From assembly GCF_963678635.1 (NCBI RefSeq), contig NC_087069.1, positions 43,290,688 through 43,354,687 on the forward strand: a stretch of DNA of 64,000 bases, written 5' to 3'. The translations under genes and the position numbers were made by a program. The notes under the pieces were generated by a model. The model did not search any database, was not told the DNA's origin, and was given only the letters and a program-made list of their open reading frames with translations. This DNA is from Symsagittifera roscoffensis (taxonomy: Eukaryota; Xenacoelomorpha; Acoela; Convolutidae). Of this stretch, positions 39,593-51,416 are shown piece after piece (position 1 is the first letter of the stretch; each line of letters starts with the position of its first letter).

Positions 39593-41176
39593 TTGAAAGG
39601 TCCTTCTTGTGATGTTGATAATTGCTTGGAGACATCATCTTCCTTCGTCACCGATGTCACGTCCATCAAACATCCCGATCACGGGTTCAATTGGGAAAGG
39701 TTCAGTTCCTTTACAAGATATAAACGAGTAGTCGCTTTTATGTTGAGGATGTTGCCTTCACATAAGCATTTTCGTGGTAAGGACTTACAAATCACCGACC
39801 CAACTGAAATTGATATTACAGAAAGCAAACTGATTCATCTTGCTCAGATGGAATCCTTCCCCGTTGAGTTAAAAACACTCACCGCTGGCAAACCTATTAA
39901 GAATAGTAGTAAAATTGCCACATACTCGCCATTTATCGATCCCGCTGTTATCATTCGTTCCACCGGACGGATTGTGCGCTTAGTGAATACCGAGTTTGAT
40001 ACTAAGCACCCAATAATACTCGACGCCCGACATACCCTAGTTCGTTTGTTGGCCCGCAGCCTCCACCACAAGCATTTTCATCAAGGATTAGATTACATGC
40101 GCTCCGTTTTAAATATGAAATATGCATTACTTGGGTTGCGTTGACTACTTCGGTCTATCGAAAATCAATGTGTAACATGCCGTAAGCGCAAAGCAAGTAC
40201 CATCCAGCCTATTATGTCCGATTTACCTGTCGAACGTCTCGGATATAAGCAACCACCCTTCAATCATACGGGTGTGGATTACTTTGGACCGCTTTACGTT
40301 CCGGTTCGCAGAAGCACTGAAAAAAGATGGGGATTTCTTTTTACTTGCCTCACCACCAGGGCTGTACACCTTGAGATTGTACCATCTCTGGACACCAGTT
40401 CTCGTGTCATGGGCATTGAACGGTTCATTGCGCGTCGTGGCACGCCAAGCACAATCTGGTCGGATAACGGCACGAATTTCGTTGGTGCGGAAAAGGAATT
40501 ACTTGCCTGCATCAAGAGCTGGAATGGCATGGCTCCGACCATTTTTGCACACAAAGGTGTTACTTGGAAATTTAACCCGCCAGGCGCACCCCATCATGGC
40601 GGCTCCTGGGAACGCCTCGTCCGAAGCGTGAAGCGCGTGCTGTACGATATCCTAGGCAGTAGGCGAGTCACTGAAGAGGTGTTAGGATCAACACTCTGCT
40701 TAGTCGAGCAGGCTTTGAATTCGAGGCCAATCACTCCCGTTAGTACCGATTCAAGTGAGCTAGAAGCGTTAACCCCAAACCATTTTTTGCTTGGACAACA
40801 TGCCACAAGCTTTCCTTCGCTTTTACCCGGGGAACACTTTGATCACAAGAAAAGGTACGTGCGAGCGCAGTCATATAATAACGCGATTTGGTCTCGTTGG
40901 CTTCGAGAATATGTTCCCTCGCTGAATAAGCGTGTCAAGTGGCACACTCATTCTGACTTCACTCTTAAAACAGGCGATCTCGTGTGGGTGATTGAGCCCG
41001 ATAGTCCACGTGGGTACTACCCTCTCGCCCGAATCGTCAAGCTAAATTACGGACAGGACGGTTGCGCCCGATCCGCCCTTGTCAGGAGCGCAACCCGTGA
41101 AGTCACGCGGCCGACCGTTAAGCTCGCTCCGGTTCTTCCTTCTTCAGGGGGGGAGGATGTTGCAATGCAAATGTAG
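39593..41176 (+). pseudogene. pol: BEL/Pao integrase and C-terminal domain
   Basis: 39593-40144 holds the linker and the start of the zinc-binding region (LHHKHFHQGLDYMRS) and ends in TGA. The CXXC half (CVTCRKRK-type) is in the next short stretch. 40214-41176 is an intact block with the DDE core: Asp in GVDYFGPLYV, Asp in WSDNGTNFVG and Glu in GGSWERLVRSVKRVL. The BEL-type C-terminal domain follows (FTLKTGDLVWVIEPDSPRGY, ending in RPTVKLAPVL). The last codons run into the polypurine tract and 3' LTR, as is usual for BEL elements. Confidence 0.9.
41146..41157 (+). promoter_or_regulatory. Polypurine tract of BEL/Pao element
   Basis: An uninterrupted purine run (agggggggagga) abuts the first base of the 3' LTR, the normal position for second-strand priming. 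Confidence 0.8.
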
Positions 41177-41609
41177 AGTATAGATGCACATAAAACAAGA
41201 GTATAGATGCATATAAAATAAGCACAGTTGGCCAAGCGGACTAGGACAAAGTAACGTAACATCACAGTCGACGTAGGTTCGAGTACCCCACCTGCCCACC
41301 TGTATGTATTAATATACTAAAAACGGGGGTTACATCCTATTTTAACTGTTTTTTTTTGTTCTAATTCGGTTCAGCCTTGATTAAGACTGACCGCCAAAAA
41401 GAGCAATTTGTCTCAAGGACATTACCGACCGGTTCTTGTGGCTAGCTTGCGCCGATTTGTACCAAAAACGAACAGATGATAAAAATGTTATATGATGTTC
41501 AGATCAATAGAAATAATGCCGAAATTAATTTATTGACCGAGTTATTTGCCGAGAAATATCTCTTATTAATTTAACGAATTTGGATCAGTTTTGGAGATTA
41601 GCGAGCATA
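41158..41609 (+). repeat. 3' LTR of BEL/Pao element
   Basis: 452 bp. It differs from the 5' LTR by an insertion near 41300 and by scattered substitutions. The tRNA-like A box (41229-41239) is unchanged; the B box (41276-41286) has one change at its end. GATCT follows at 41610-41614. Confidence 0.93.
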
Positions 41610-41735
41610 GATCTGAAAATTAACTTATATAAAAAATAAAGATTTTCAGATCTTGTAGAGAAAACCCACTGGGTACGGGTAGGAGTTTTTGTAACATCCG
41701 CTTGTCCACATGTCACGAGATCTTGTAATATATGT

Positions 41736-42268
41736 AACAAGACTGCTCGTATCAGGGCGAAGCCCTGAATGATCCGACTGCCTTTTAAGGTTTATGGAAC
41801 AGTCATAACATAAATAAATTAACAAATCAAATGTAATAAAGTAAAACAAAAAAATACTAAAATTTGAAACTTTTTCTATAAAAAATATCCCCCAACACGC
41901 CATATAAAGTACAAAAGATTAGATTCCCTCGTTGTAACAAATCAATGATTGCGGATAAGCTTCTGTCAACCAATTTAAAATGATTTCTAAGACGGATTAA
42001 ATCTACGTTTACGCGTTAATAGCGCGAAATATATCGCGCAATAATTGTCCCAAATTGGCCAAAAAGGCAATTTTTAAACCCCATAACTTTACGATAAATG
42101 ATCACAGGTAAAATATCTTTTCAAATATAAACTGAAGACAAAAATAATTTTTGAATGATATCAAAAAATTTCCGTCAAAAATGGCTATTAAAAAGTCAAA
42201 ATAAGTCTGAAGAAAAAAACGCACCACGAACACAAATATTCCGTTACTTTTGTATCGAAAGTCGGAAC
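41736..42268 (-). repeat. Dispersed repeat R1, copy 3 (inverted)
   Basis: R1 in reverse orientation: aacaagactgctcgtatcag at the left end and gtatcgaaagtcggaac at the right, with the palindromic cagggcgaagccctg intact. Confidence 0.8.
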
Positions 42269-42409
42269 AAAAATCTAATGCAAAGTAACACTTGTTATAA
42301 GAAGTGTTTATTTGCATTTTTTGCCACGACTTTTGTGTGTACCCAAAATATGTAGAATAAACTTTTATCTTGTTGCGGTTGAGCAGTGAAGTGATTTTAC
42401 AATATTGTT

Positions 42410-42949
42410 GTTCCCACTTTCGATACAAAAGTAACGGAATATTTGTAATCGGGGTGGGTTTTTTGTCTTCAGACAAATTTTGACTTTTTACCTAGCCATT
42501 TTTGACGGAATTTTTTTAAATCATTCAAAAAGTTTTGCTGTCTTGAGCTTAAATTTGAAAAGATATTTCACCTGTGATCATTTTTCGTAAAATTATGGGG
42601 GTTTAAATATTGCCATTTTGGCCAATTTGAGACAATTAACTCGCGATATATTTCGCGCTATTAACGCGTAAGCGAGATTCAGTCCGTTCTAGAAATTGTT
42701 CTAAATTGATTCAAGAAGGATTATATGTCATAATTGATTTGTTAATAGTAGCAAAGTTTATTCTTTTCTAGTTTATATGGCTCATGGGGGGATGATTTTC
42801 ATAGAAAAAATTTCAAAATTTAGAAAAAAAAAGTTTTCATTTTTTTTGTTACATTCAAATTATTAATGACATTTATCTTATTACTGCTCCATAAACCTTA
42901 AAACGCAGTCGGAACAATCAGGGCTTCGCCCTGATACGAGCAGTCTTGT
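42410..42949 (+). repeat. Dispersed repeat R1, copy 4
   Basis: Full-length R1, immediately followed head-to-tail by a partial copy (42950 to about 43165). Then the flank 42366-42410 (ttatcttgttgcggttgagc) is repeated at about 43166-43209, which shows a local duplication of element plus flank. Confidence 0.8.
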
Positions 42950-43165
42950 TCCGACTTTTGTAACGAAAGTAACGGAATATTTGTGCTCGGGTGGGTTTTT
43001 TCCTTCAGACAAGTTTCGACTTTTTAACTAGCCATTTTTCAAGCTTTGAAAATTAAGGAAATTATATCATTTTAAAGCCATTGTTGTCCTGGGCTTTAAT
43101 TTAAAAAGATATTGTACCTGTGATAATTTTTTGTAAAGTTATGGGGCTTTAAGGATTGCCATTTT
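42950..43165 (+). repeat. Dispersed repeat R1, copy 5 (truncated)
   Basis: 5' half of R1 only. It is cut off where the duplicated flank of copy 4 begins again. Confidence 0.65.
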
Positions 43166-43208
43166 ATCTTGTTGCGGTTGAGCAGTGAAGTGATTTTACA
43201 ATATTGTT

Positions 43209-43735
43209 GTTCCGACTTTTGATACGAAAGTAACGGAATATTTGTAATCGGAGTGGGTTTTTTATCTTCAGACAAATTTTGACATTTTACCTAGCCATTT
43301 TTGACGGAATTTTTTTTTATCATTCAAAAAGTTTTGCTGTCTTGAGCTTAAATTTGAAAAGATATTTCACCTGTGATCATTTTTCGTAAAATTATGGGGG
43401 TTTAAATATTGCCATTTTGGCCAATTTGGCACAATTAACGCGCGATAAATGTCGTGCTGTTAACGCGCAAGCGGAGATTTAATCCGTCTTAGAAATCGTT
43501 CCAAATTGGTTCAAGGAAGCCTATACGCCTTAATTGATTTGTTAATAGGAGCAAAATTTATCACTTTGTACTTAATATGGCGTGTGGGGTGATGTTTTTT
43601 ATAAAAAATCGCAATTTTTTTTTTCAAATTTCAATTTTATTATATTACATTTAATTTTTTCATGTGTTTACTGCTATAGACCTTAAAAGATAGTCGGAAC
43701 ATTCAGGGTTTTGCCCTGATTTGAGCAGTCTTGTT
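43209..43735 (+). repeat. Dispersed repeat R1, copy 6
   Basis: Full-length R1 with the standard ends gttccgactttt and gagcagtcttgtt. It shares its left flank with copy 4. Confidence 0.8.
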
Positions 43736-44050
43736 CATTGTAGAAATTGTTTATTTCTTATGATTGATGAGAAATAAATAATTTCTATACAGAAAACAAA
43801 GAAAGTTAGATTAAATTATCTATATAAAAATTCTATCCAAATAAGAGCAGAAGTCTATCCTGCTAATTTTACAGATATCGTGTCGTCCTCAACTCTTCAT
43901 AGTTTGCTAAAAATTAATTTATGCTGGTGTTTATGCATTTTGTTCCTTGAACGCTTTTGATCCGTGCAAACTAATTTCAGAAAAAAATTTAGTTCAATTT
44001 TATTTCCGTCAGTTGGTCTATTCGAACGATAAAAATTTTATGAGCCTCTA

Positions 44051-44224
<174 letters not shown>

Positions 44225-44639
44225 TTATATTTTCCGTTTTCTCTTCTCAAATTGAGACTTACAGGTCAAAACTTATGACTCTACAAAGGACAAACTTGGG
44301 AATTATGGAAGACATCATCGAAAAAACTCTTCTGGATTTCTAAAAAAAATTGTAATTCGAACTTTCTTTCAAAAACTTAGGATACAAAGTTACGTCTATT
44401 ATACACCTCATATGCAGAAAGATCCAAAACCTTTGACAGTTTTGAAAAGGCTGTCATTTCTAACTGAATTGAAGTAGTTTCAAAAAAACATAAGACGATA
44501 TAGAAGAGATGTGTAAATTTGATAATTCACAATAAATAATCATTTTAAGAAGTGCTGGAATTGTTCCCGCAATTTTTGTCAAGCGTTCGTGAACTAAAGC
44601 AGTAGCTGATTAAATTTGATCCCGTTTGACCATACGACA

Positions 44640-45010
44640 AAAATTTTCAACACTATTGATTAGTTCGGTAAAGCTCCGGATTTTTTCGCGATGACTTGAA
44701 GCGCAACCATAACCCCAGAACAAGTAGTCCAGGGGCTTGAGGTTCGGACTTTGGGCGGGCTAAGATTTTTGAGAATGACGACTGATAAGTGGTCACAAAA
44801 CCATCTGTAGGTACTGCAATACTGCAGGGGGTAGTATGGCATGTTGCGCCGTCTTGTTGGCATCAGAGTTTCCTGATATCTTGGCGTCGTGTTCCACAAG
44901 TGTGAATACTTCGCTCCTGAGCATGTTAGGATGAACGACTTGGTTGATTGTCATTTCTGAACCAGAAAAAGCCTGTGATTTCGCCTGGAAGAAGGCCAAC
45001 CCAGAGCATT
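44640..45010 (-). pseudogene. Tc1/mariner transposase remnant
   Basis: In minus-strand translation a QDGATCHT motif (first Asp region, about 44839-44857) and, one frame over, SPNLKPLDYLFWG (second Asp region, about 44713-44740) are the conserved blocks of mariner-type DDD/E transposases. Frameshifts and stops separate them, and the N-terminal DNA-binding part is not recognisable. It is a dead fragment in a GRB2-like intron. Confidence 0.75.
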
Positions 45011-46160
45011 ATTTTGCTTTTGCCCTGATATCAGGTTTCTTCAAAATCACGAGAGTTAAAACAAGCCCAAGTTGGCTCGTTTTGAATGTTTGACTTCAGA
45101 ATTTAGATTTTTTCAGATTTCGACTTCAGATTTTTTGTCACTTGAGAGAACTTAAAAATTTTGATTCTCTTATAAAAACCACAACTAGCAAAATCTGCCT
45201 CACAATCCACCCTAAACGGATGTAGGGGATATCGTCTGTTCTTGATGATGCTCGTAGGCTTGATTTAGGGTTGTTCTGCGAAACGTTAGACGACCACCAC
45301 TGTTGTTAACTTTACCCAAAGGCTTGTCTTTTGCTTCGTTCCCATTTGCGCCAAAAAACTGTTATAGTGAACTTGCTTTTTTGCCTCCCCATTATGGTGT
45401 ATTTTTTGAGAAACGTACGCTTGTCTGCAATTGCAGTTATTCCATCAGCAAACTGGCAAAAAATTGCCTTTAAGGGTAACAAGGCGACAGGACTTACTTC
45501 TTTTCCATATCTCAAAGGCAGTAAATTTGTTCATGATAACAACAATTGTAACAATGAAACAAAGTTATTCCATAGCAATGCTGCACGTATCTTAAGCCAA
45601 AACCCTGAAAACTTCGACTTCCCTTTCAACTCTTGTAGAAAACAATTGAGATTAAACTTGATCAAGATTTTATCCTGAAGCTATGTAAATTTGAAAGGAC
45701 TAATCTAGCGTCTAGTTGTGTCATAATTATTCCTGGCCTCAATTCAGTTTGAAATGATTTGATTTTCCGGTAACACATGTTATAAGAACACAAAATTTTG
45801 GACGCTCAGGTTTTCAAATTAGCTAATTTAGCTATTTTTTAACACCCGTCGTTCTATTATAAATGAATACAGGTTAAAATTTTTCTATGAGATTGAGGCT
45901 AGGAAAACAGGGTGTTTCAGATGTTAAAAATTGGTTCCAAAATACGATTTTTATTCTTCCAGCAAGAAAATTAGTCCAGACAATCCACTTGTTAGTCCAG
46001 AAAATATACGTTTTCAATTCTTGTTGCAAGGAAATTTTTTCAAAAAAAATAGCAAGTTAGTCCAGAAAATCCAGCATGCTTGGCCCAGAACATCCATTAT
46101 GTTCGAGCATAAATACTTTTTGAGCGTGAATTCTAGTCATGGGAACTTGAACAGTTGATT
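45011..46160. other. Intronic DNA, nothing recognised
   Basis: Part of the intron between the two SH2 exons. A 115-codon plus-strand frame near 45331-45678 has no homology and looks like chance. Three agtccaga words recur at 45970-46080. Confidence 0.5.
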
Positions 46161-46689
46161 AACAAGACTGCTCGTATCAGCGCGAAGCCCTGAATGCTCC
46201 GACTGCCTTGTAAGGTTTATGGAGCAGTAATAACATAAAAAAATTTGAATGTAATAAAACAAAATATTTTTTTTTCTGAAATTTGAAGTTTTTTTTTCTA
46301 AAAATCATCACCCCACACGCCATATAAAGTACAAAAGATTAGATTTCGCTGCAAGTAACAATCAATTATGGCAAATAAGCTTATTTCAACCAATTTGGAA
46401 TGATTTCTAGAACGGAATAAATCTCCGCTTCCGCGTTAAAAGCGCGAAATATATCGCGCGTTTATTGTCCCAAATTGGCCAAAATGCCAATCTATAAACC
46501 CCCATATTTTTTCAAAAAGAGATCACAGGAGAAATATCTTTTGAAATTTAACCTCAGGACAACAATACCTTTCGAACGATATAAAAAATCACGTCAAAAA
46601 TGGCTAGTTAAAAAGTTGAAACTTTTCTGAAGAAAAAAAACCCACCCCGAGCACAAATATTCCGTTACCTTCGTATCGAAAGTCGGAAC
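46161..46689 (-). repeat. Dispersed repeat R1, copy 7 (inverted)
   Basis: Full-length R1 in reverse orientation. It ends about 50 bp from the donor site of the GRB2-like SH2 exon. Confidence 0.8.
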
Positions 46690-46740
46690 AATAATTTGAA
46701 CTGTAGAAGATCTATAGACTATTTTTTCGAATAAACTTAC

Positions 46741-46856
46741 TCGAAATCGCCTTGAGTACTTTCCGAAAGCCGAACCAAAAACGATCCCGCTATTTTGTCC
46801 TTGAGATTCTGTTCTGCTTCTTCTTGTGTTATCGTCCCTTTGAACCATTCGTGAGG
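46741..46856 (-). CDS. GRB2: GRB2/drk-like adaptor, exon with first half of SH2
   Basis: 116 nt between an acceptor (ttattaaag) and a canonical donor GTAAGT. It encodes PHEWFKGTITQEEAEQNL, then GSFLVRLSESTQGDF, ending with GA of a Glu codon. The Arg of FLVR that binds phosphotyrosine is present. It starts in phase 0 right after the Met-Lys that ends the upstream SH3 exon, exactly where GRB2 passes from SH3 to SH2. Confidence 0.9.
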
Positions 46857-47200
46857 CTTTAATAAGATTCAAATTAACATCGAAACACCTTCTGAATTGG
46901 CCAACCTCTAGAAACCCTCCGACATCCCCCCCCCCCCCCCCCTCAAACTATTACGTTTAGAGCCTAAAAAGGATACATTTTCACGGAAGTTTTCATCTGC
47001 AGGTTGTGTCCAGACAACGGGTACTTTTTCATCACAAATTTATTTTTAGAGAAGTCTTAATTGTAGTGAAAACTTTTTTAAAAGAGGCATGAACAAAATA
47101 GGTTGAGAAAAGTCTTTTTTCACCAAAACCCATTTCCCATAAACTAAATTTGAGATTTTGGGAAAATTCAGAATTAGCTGTCTTGGTGTTAATTTGATTC

Positions 47201-47290
47201 CTTCATTTTGATGTAAGTAGCTGGAACCAAGCCTTCGCGACCACCGCATTCAGCTTTGTGCCATTGATCGCCTTCCTTCAATTCTTGAAT
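47201..47290 (-). CDS. GRB2: GRB2/drk-like adaptor, exon with second half of N-terminal SH3
   Basis: 90 nt, 30 codons. Acceptor catatttgtctag. It encodes IQELKEGDQWHKAECGGREG and then LVPATYIKMK: the Trp, the Pro and the Tyr of the SH3 ligand groove are in place, and the end corresponds to the SH3-SH2 joint of GRB2. No GT is found at the required exon end; the intron begins GAATCA and ends in AG (46857-47200, 344 bp), an apparent GA-AG intron. Without splicing there the frame hits TAA four codons later. The four exons give about 187 residues against 217 in vertebrate GRB2, so about 30 N-terminal residues (exon 1) lie outside the recognisable sequence, beyond the window or in the gap at 50858-51057. 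Confidence 0.85.
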
Positions 47291-47674
47291 CTAGACAAAT
47301 ATGACCTGATTGTTAGTTTGAATACAAAAAAAAATAATTATTGTGTAAAACTTTAATGAAGTACATAAGTTATGAAGTACATAAACGTTTTAAACAATAA
47401 ACAATACTGCTCGTATATCAATCTGCCCTGTGTGAAGCTGAAAAAAATGTTTTTCAAAAAAATGGAAAGACCATCCATACGTTGAAAACATATGATATAT
47501 CAAAATTTCACCTGATTTGCCATTCAACTAATATGCAGATTTACGAAAAATATTATGTAATTTTTTCGTTTGTCATTTCAGTTCCGAACCGATAATTATA
47601 GTTTACCAATCCATTCGGATTCGGTTTTTTGAGTGTATCATACCACACGGTATGACAGGGTTGATGTTTGATCA
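47291..47674. other. Intronic or intergenic DNA
   Basis: AT-rich. A short R1-like scrap (actgctcgtat) occurs near 47405. No gene was seen. Confidence 0.5.
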
Positions 47675-48106
47675 CAGGGGCGGATTTAGAAGGGGGGCGG
47701 GGGGGCGGACGCCCCCCCCCCTCAGGGATTCGACCCCCTGCCGACCCAAAGGGTCCCCCCTTTGATACTTTTTCAGAAATCCATTTTTGCCCGACCGACC
47801 CTAAAATTTTTCTAAAGGCGCCTTTGGCGCCAATATATACTAACTTTGAGGGGGAGCGCGCGCCAAATAAAACGCGATTTTTTTGTCAAAATTTTTCAAA
47901 AAGTGCCCAAAAACGGCTTTTTTGACTGTTTTTTCAAAAACTTGCCTGCGGCGCAGAAAATTTAGCCAAAATAGGCAAAAAACACTGCTTTGGGAGAGCT
48001 CGAAAAATCAATTTGGTCGATCTAAAAAAAAAAAGGTCGTCAAAATTTTCGAATTTTTTTTGAAAATCCGCCCCCCCCCCTCGAGAAAATCCTAGATCCG
48101 CCCCTG
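47675..48106 (+). mobile_element. hAT-like MITE with CAGGGGCGG termini
   Basis: 432 bp with 15-bp inverted ends CAGGGGCGGATTTAG / CTAGATCCGCCCCTG (two mismatches) and a perfect 8-bp target duplication TTTGATCA at 47667-47674 and 48107-48114. The interior is low-complexity (G-runs, then A/T-runs) without transposase. The 8-bp duplication points to the hAT superfamily. A one-ended relative (caggggccgatttaatgg) is seen at 7655 and in its tandem copy near 10136. Confidence 0.88.
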
Positions 48107-48114
48107 TTTGATCA

Positions 48115-49528
48115 GATAAAAAATTTTTAATAACAGTAATAGATGAATATCCTGCCCCAAAAACGAATTGTTCTAGGTTGATTTTTTTAAAGTTTTTGTC
48201 AACTCTTTTTACAAAACTGCGATGAAAACGTTATTTTTAGAATGGCATTTAAGCAAATTTTGTTACTTTACCGCCACGGGAAACCATAGGTTGCTAAAAG
48301 TTACAGGAATGTCATAAAACTTATCATTTGATAAGAGCATCTTTTCTCAATTGTTCTTTGGCAAATTTTGTGAAACCCATCATCACTGTAAAATTTTGAG
48401 GCTTAAGATTTTTATTTGGATTTTTCCAAAAGCATGTTTTTGAAGCTTATAGAACATTGTTTGGACAAAACATTCAATGTTGTGAACGATGTAGTCGATT
48501 TCACTAAGATTCTGGGGAATTTGAAACACAAACTTGGTCGAGGTGCTTGTTTTCAGCTTCAACAAAGTCAGTGCTTGGTCAACGACAGTTATGACGAGAC
48601 AGAGAACCGTGTTGCGAACAAAGATGACCAAAGCGAAAATTACGCTTGAAACAACCGTTCAACGATCAGTCGAAAACACCTCAAGAACTTGCCAAAACCT
48701 TTCTTCTTACGTTTCATTTGAACTAATTACGGTTTTTCAATCAAAAAACCATAAACATAGCAACACAATGTGTTCGACAGCTGTCGTAAACTGAAAAACG
48801 TACTTAAATGTACAAAAAATGTAAAACCCAGCCTTGATTTTGTATTGTGGATTTCTGTGATATCGATATGAAGTGACAATTTGCTATCAAAGTTCTTATA
48901 AACTTATCGGTTTTTATAGTGGTTATCAGTTAAAACACATATAGCTTTACAAGTTCTTAGAAGTTATCAAAGTTCATAGTGTTTTTAAGTTAAAAAAAGT
49001 TATATGTACAAATTGAGACATGTCAATAATAATTTTGGTTTTAACCTTAATTGTATTCAAAGTATACTTCAATAACTTTATGGATGCAATGCAATAACTT
49101 ACAGAGATTTTCGTGGTTAAATTGAACTGATCATAAATGTGGACAGTAATATTATAGACTGAGATTGTTTTTACTTCAGCTTAAAAGGAACAAATAAATT
49201 GGATCAAATTATCTTTGTTTGTTTTGCTGTGTTGTTCATTGGGTCAAATTATATCTTTTTTTTTCATGTGAGGCCAATCATTTTGACTCTCTATTGTAAA
49301 TGAAACTCGATTTTCGATATAAGGTTAAATTGGATATTAGCAGATGAGTGTCAGCAACTTCAACTGTGGTTCTCTTGTTTTTGGGTCTCGTAGCTGAAAT
49401 TTGGAAAGCGAGAAAAATCTTCTATGAATGAACTAAATAGATTTCAGCTCCGATTGTTTCTTAGTTGAATGATTAAACTCGCAGGGTTAAACTATGTTTA
49501 CTACACTTGATTTTTACTTTCGAACTAA
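48115..49528. other. AT-rich non-coding stretch with repeat R3
   Basis: No gene was recognised. Around 49035-49225 there is a segment (ttgtattcaaagtat, aactttatgga, agactgagattgtttttac, ggatcaaatta) that recurs as a direct repeat at about 50375-50550. Words such as gttatcaaagttcat are locally repeated near 48880-48980. Confidence 0.5.
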
Positions 49529-49720
49529 GGCTCTTTTTCCTTTTCCCCCCACCTCACTCAAACATGAACTTTATGGTCTAACGAGTGGTTTTACAAGGTT
49601 AAATATGATGACCAAATATGCTTGTTATGGCCTAATTAGTCGTCTGCACGACAATCGGACAAAGTGATCAGTAACTTCAAATATAAAAATTTGCAGGTGG
49701 GGAAAAAAGGAAAAAGAGCC
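49529..49720 (+). mobile_element. Short MITE R2, copy a
   Basis: 192 bp with inverted ends starting GGCTCTTTTTCC and ending GGAAAAAGAGCC, extended by pyrimidine/purine runs to about 25 bp. The flanking octamers CGAACTAA (49521-49528) and CAAACTAA (49721-49728) match at seven of eight bases, a decayed 8-bp target duplication. Confidence 0.75.
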
Positions 49721-49728
49721 CAAACTAA

Positions 49729-50857
49729 AATCAGAAAGCAATAAAGAAAGTAAAAATCAGAAGCTCATTTATTTTTTTTGTAAGTTTTTAGTCAGCGCTT
49801 CTTTCCACGTACGCTCTAAATAAAGCTTCTAAAAGTAATTTTCTTTTTAGTAATTATACATTAGTAGCATAACGTATCTAAATTAACAATTTTTTTGAAG
49901 CAATCATTGCTCGATAAATTAACTCGCTCGAAAGTAGATTAAAACTCAAAAGTTTCCAACTGGTTTTTCTCTACATTTTTTTGAAAATTTTAGTGTCAAC
50001 TGAATCAGGGCTGAAAGTACTTTGATATGATAAATCATTATCCTCATTGCCATGGTTATTTTTGTACCTGATATTGCGTGGAATAAAAAAAAGAAAAAGA
50101 AGAAACATGCTTATCATTCAACGCTATAAGGAAGTGTTTGGGAAGAAAGCTTTTCGTGCAATTTCCTTTATGAAAATTATATGACAAGTTGATTTTACAT
50201 GGCTGCCAAAAATGTCAGTGTAAAACTCAAGTTCACAAAATTTTATGAAAATCTTTAAGTTGCTAAAAAAGCCGTAATTTTTAACAAATGAATTATTTTC
50301 TTTGACAACTCTTTAGCTTAGACACATGGGTTTTTTACGGTTTTCATTTAAAGTTCTAAGTGGGAAGATCCAAAATATATAACTTAAATTGTATTCGAAG
50401 TATTCAGTAACTTTATGGATAAGATGCAATAACTTAAATAAAAGTGAAATTTAACTCATTATAGGGGATAGTAAAAATACAGACTGAGATCGTTTTTAGT
50501 TCAACTGCAATGGATCATGCAAATAGGATCAAATTACTTTGTTTGTGATACTTAGTGCTGAATGCAATATCTGACGGAGTTTTTTGAGTTTTTTTTGTCA
50601 ATTGCTTTTAACTTAGTTGCAAAACAACGCTGGACCTATACTTTGATTGTGTTCAAAATTGGACATTTTTTTGACAGTGCTCGAGCTGTTTACATTTTTG
50701 GTCAAAATTTTATATGCTTTTGACTTTCTTTTCTACCGGCGACTTTCAGACGCAAAACTGCATTTTTTGACTTCAAAGCCGAAACATAAATTGAGCACCT
50801 AGTCGGTCAAAAATTAGCGCTGCTGCAGAGATTTGCCTTCACTGCAATATTTTCACG
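49729..50857. other. AT-rich non-coding stretch, second R3 copy
   Basis: Contains the partner of the 49035-49225 direct repeat at about 50375-50550. No coding or RNA gene was recognised. Confidence 0.5.
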
Positions 50858-51057
50858 NNNNNNNNNNNNNNNNNNNNNNNNNNNNNNNNNNNNNNNNNNN
50901 NNNNNNNNNNNNNNNNNNNNNNNNNNNNNNNNNNNNNNNNNNNNNNNNNNNNNNNNNNNNNNNNNNNNNNNNNNNNNNNNNNNNNNNNNNNNNNNNNNNN
51001 NNNNNNNNNNNNNNNNNNNNNNNNNNNNNNNNNNNNNNNNNNNNNNNNNNNNNNNNN
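50858..51057. other. Assembly gap (200 N)
   Basis: Exactly 200 undetermined bases, a conventional gap size. The flanks are low-complexity (C-runs at 51090). Missing sequence here could hide an exon of the GRB2-like gene. Confidence 0.99.
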
Positions 51058-51416
51058 AAACATTTCCACCTTTCCAATTTAAACCTTTCCAGCCCCCCCC
51101 CCCCTTCCCCACAACATTTCAAACTCTCCATTTTCTCAGTTATCTCACGTGTTATTATGACAGAATGCGTGATGTTACGAGGTAAATTAGGAAAATAGTT
51201 TTTTTTTTCACAATAGTTACTAAGTTCATCATGCAAAATTATGACAACGCAAAATCAAGCTATTTTTCCTCCCCCGCCTCACATAAGCATCACTATTTTT
51301 TTGGTGTAACGAGGGGTTCTACTAGGTTAAACATGAAGGCCAAATATGTTTATCATGGCCTAATCACTTCGCATGCCAATTTTCGTAACATTCGGATGAT
51401 GTGAACAAAATTTCAC

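Larger units (their letters stand above)
31766..41609 (+). mobile_element. Degenerate BEL/Pao retroelement, 9.84 kb
   Basis: LTRs at 31766-32209 and 41158-41609 are flanked by the 5-bp duplication GATCT (31761-31765 and 41610-41614). A primer site TGGCGCCCCACAAGGGACC lies just after the 5' LTR, and a G-rich polypurine tract (41146-41157) abuts the 3' LTR. The coding order is an extra 5' ORF, gag with zinc knuckles, protease, RT, RNase H and integrase, all plus strand, with several stops and frameshifts. It is therefore inactive by itself. It sits in the GRB2-like intron, antisense to that gene. BEL/Pao assignment rests on the gag (LVQFDGNPLNW), RT and integrase (GGSWERLVR) motifs. Confidence 0.95.
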
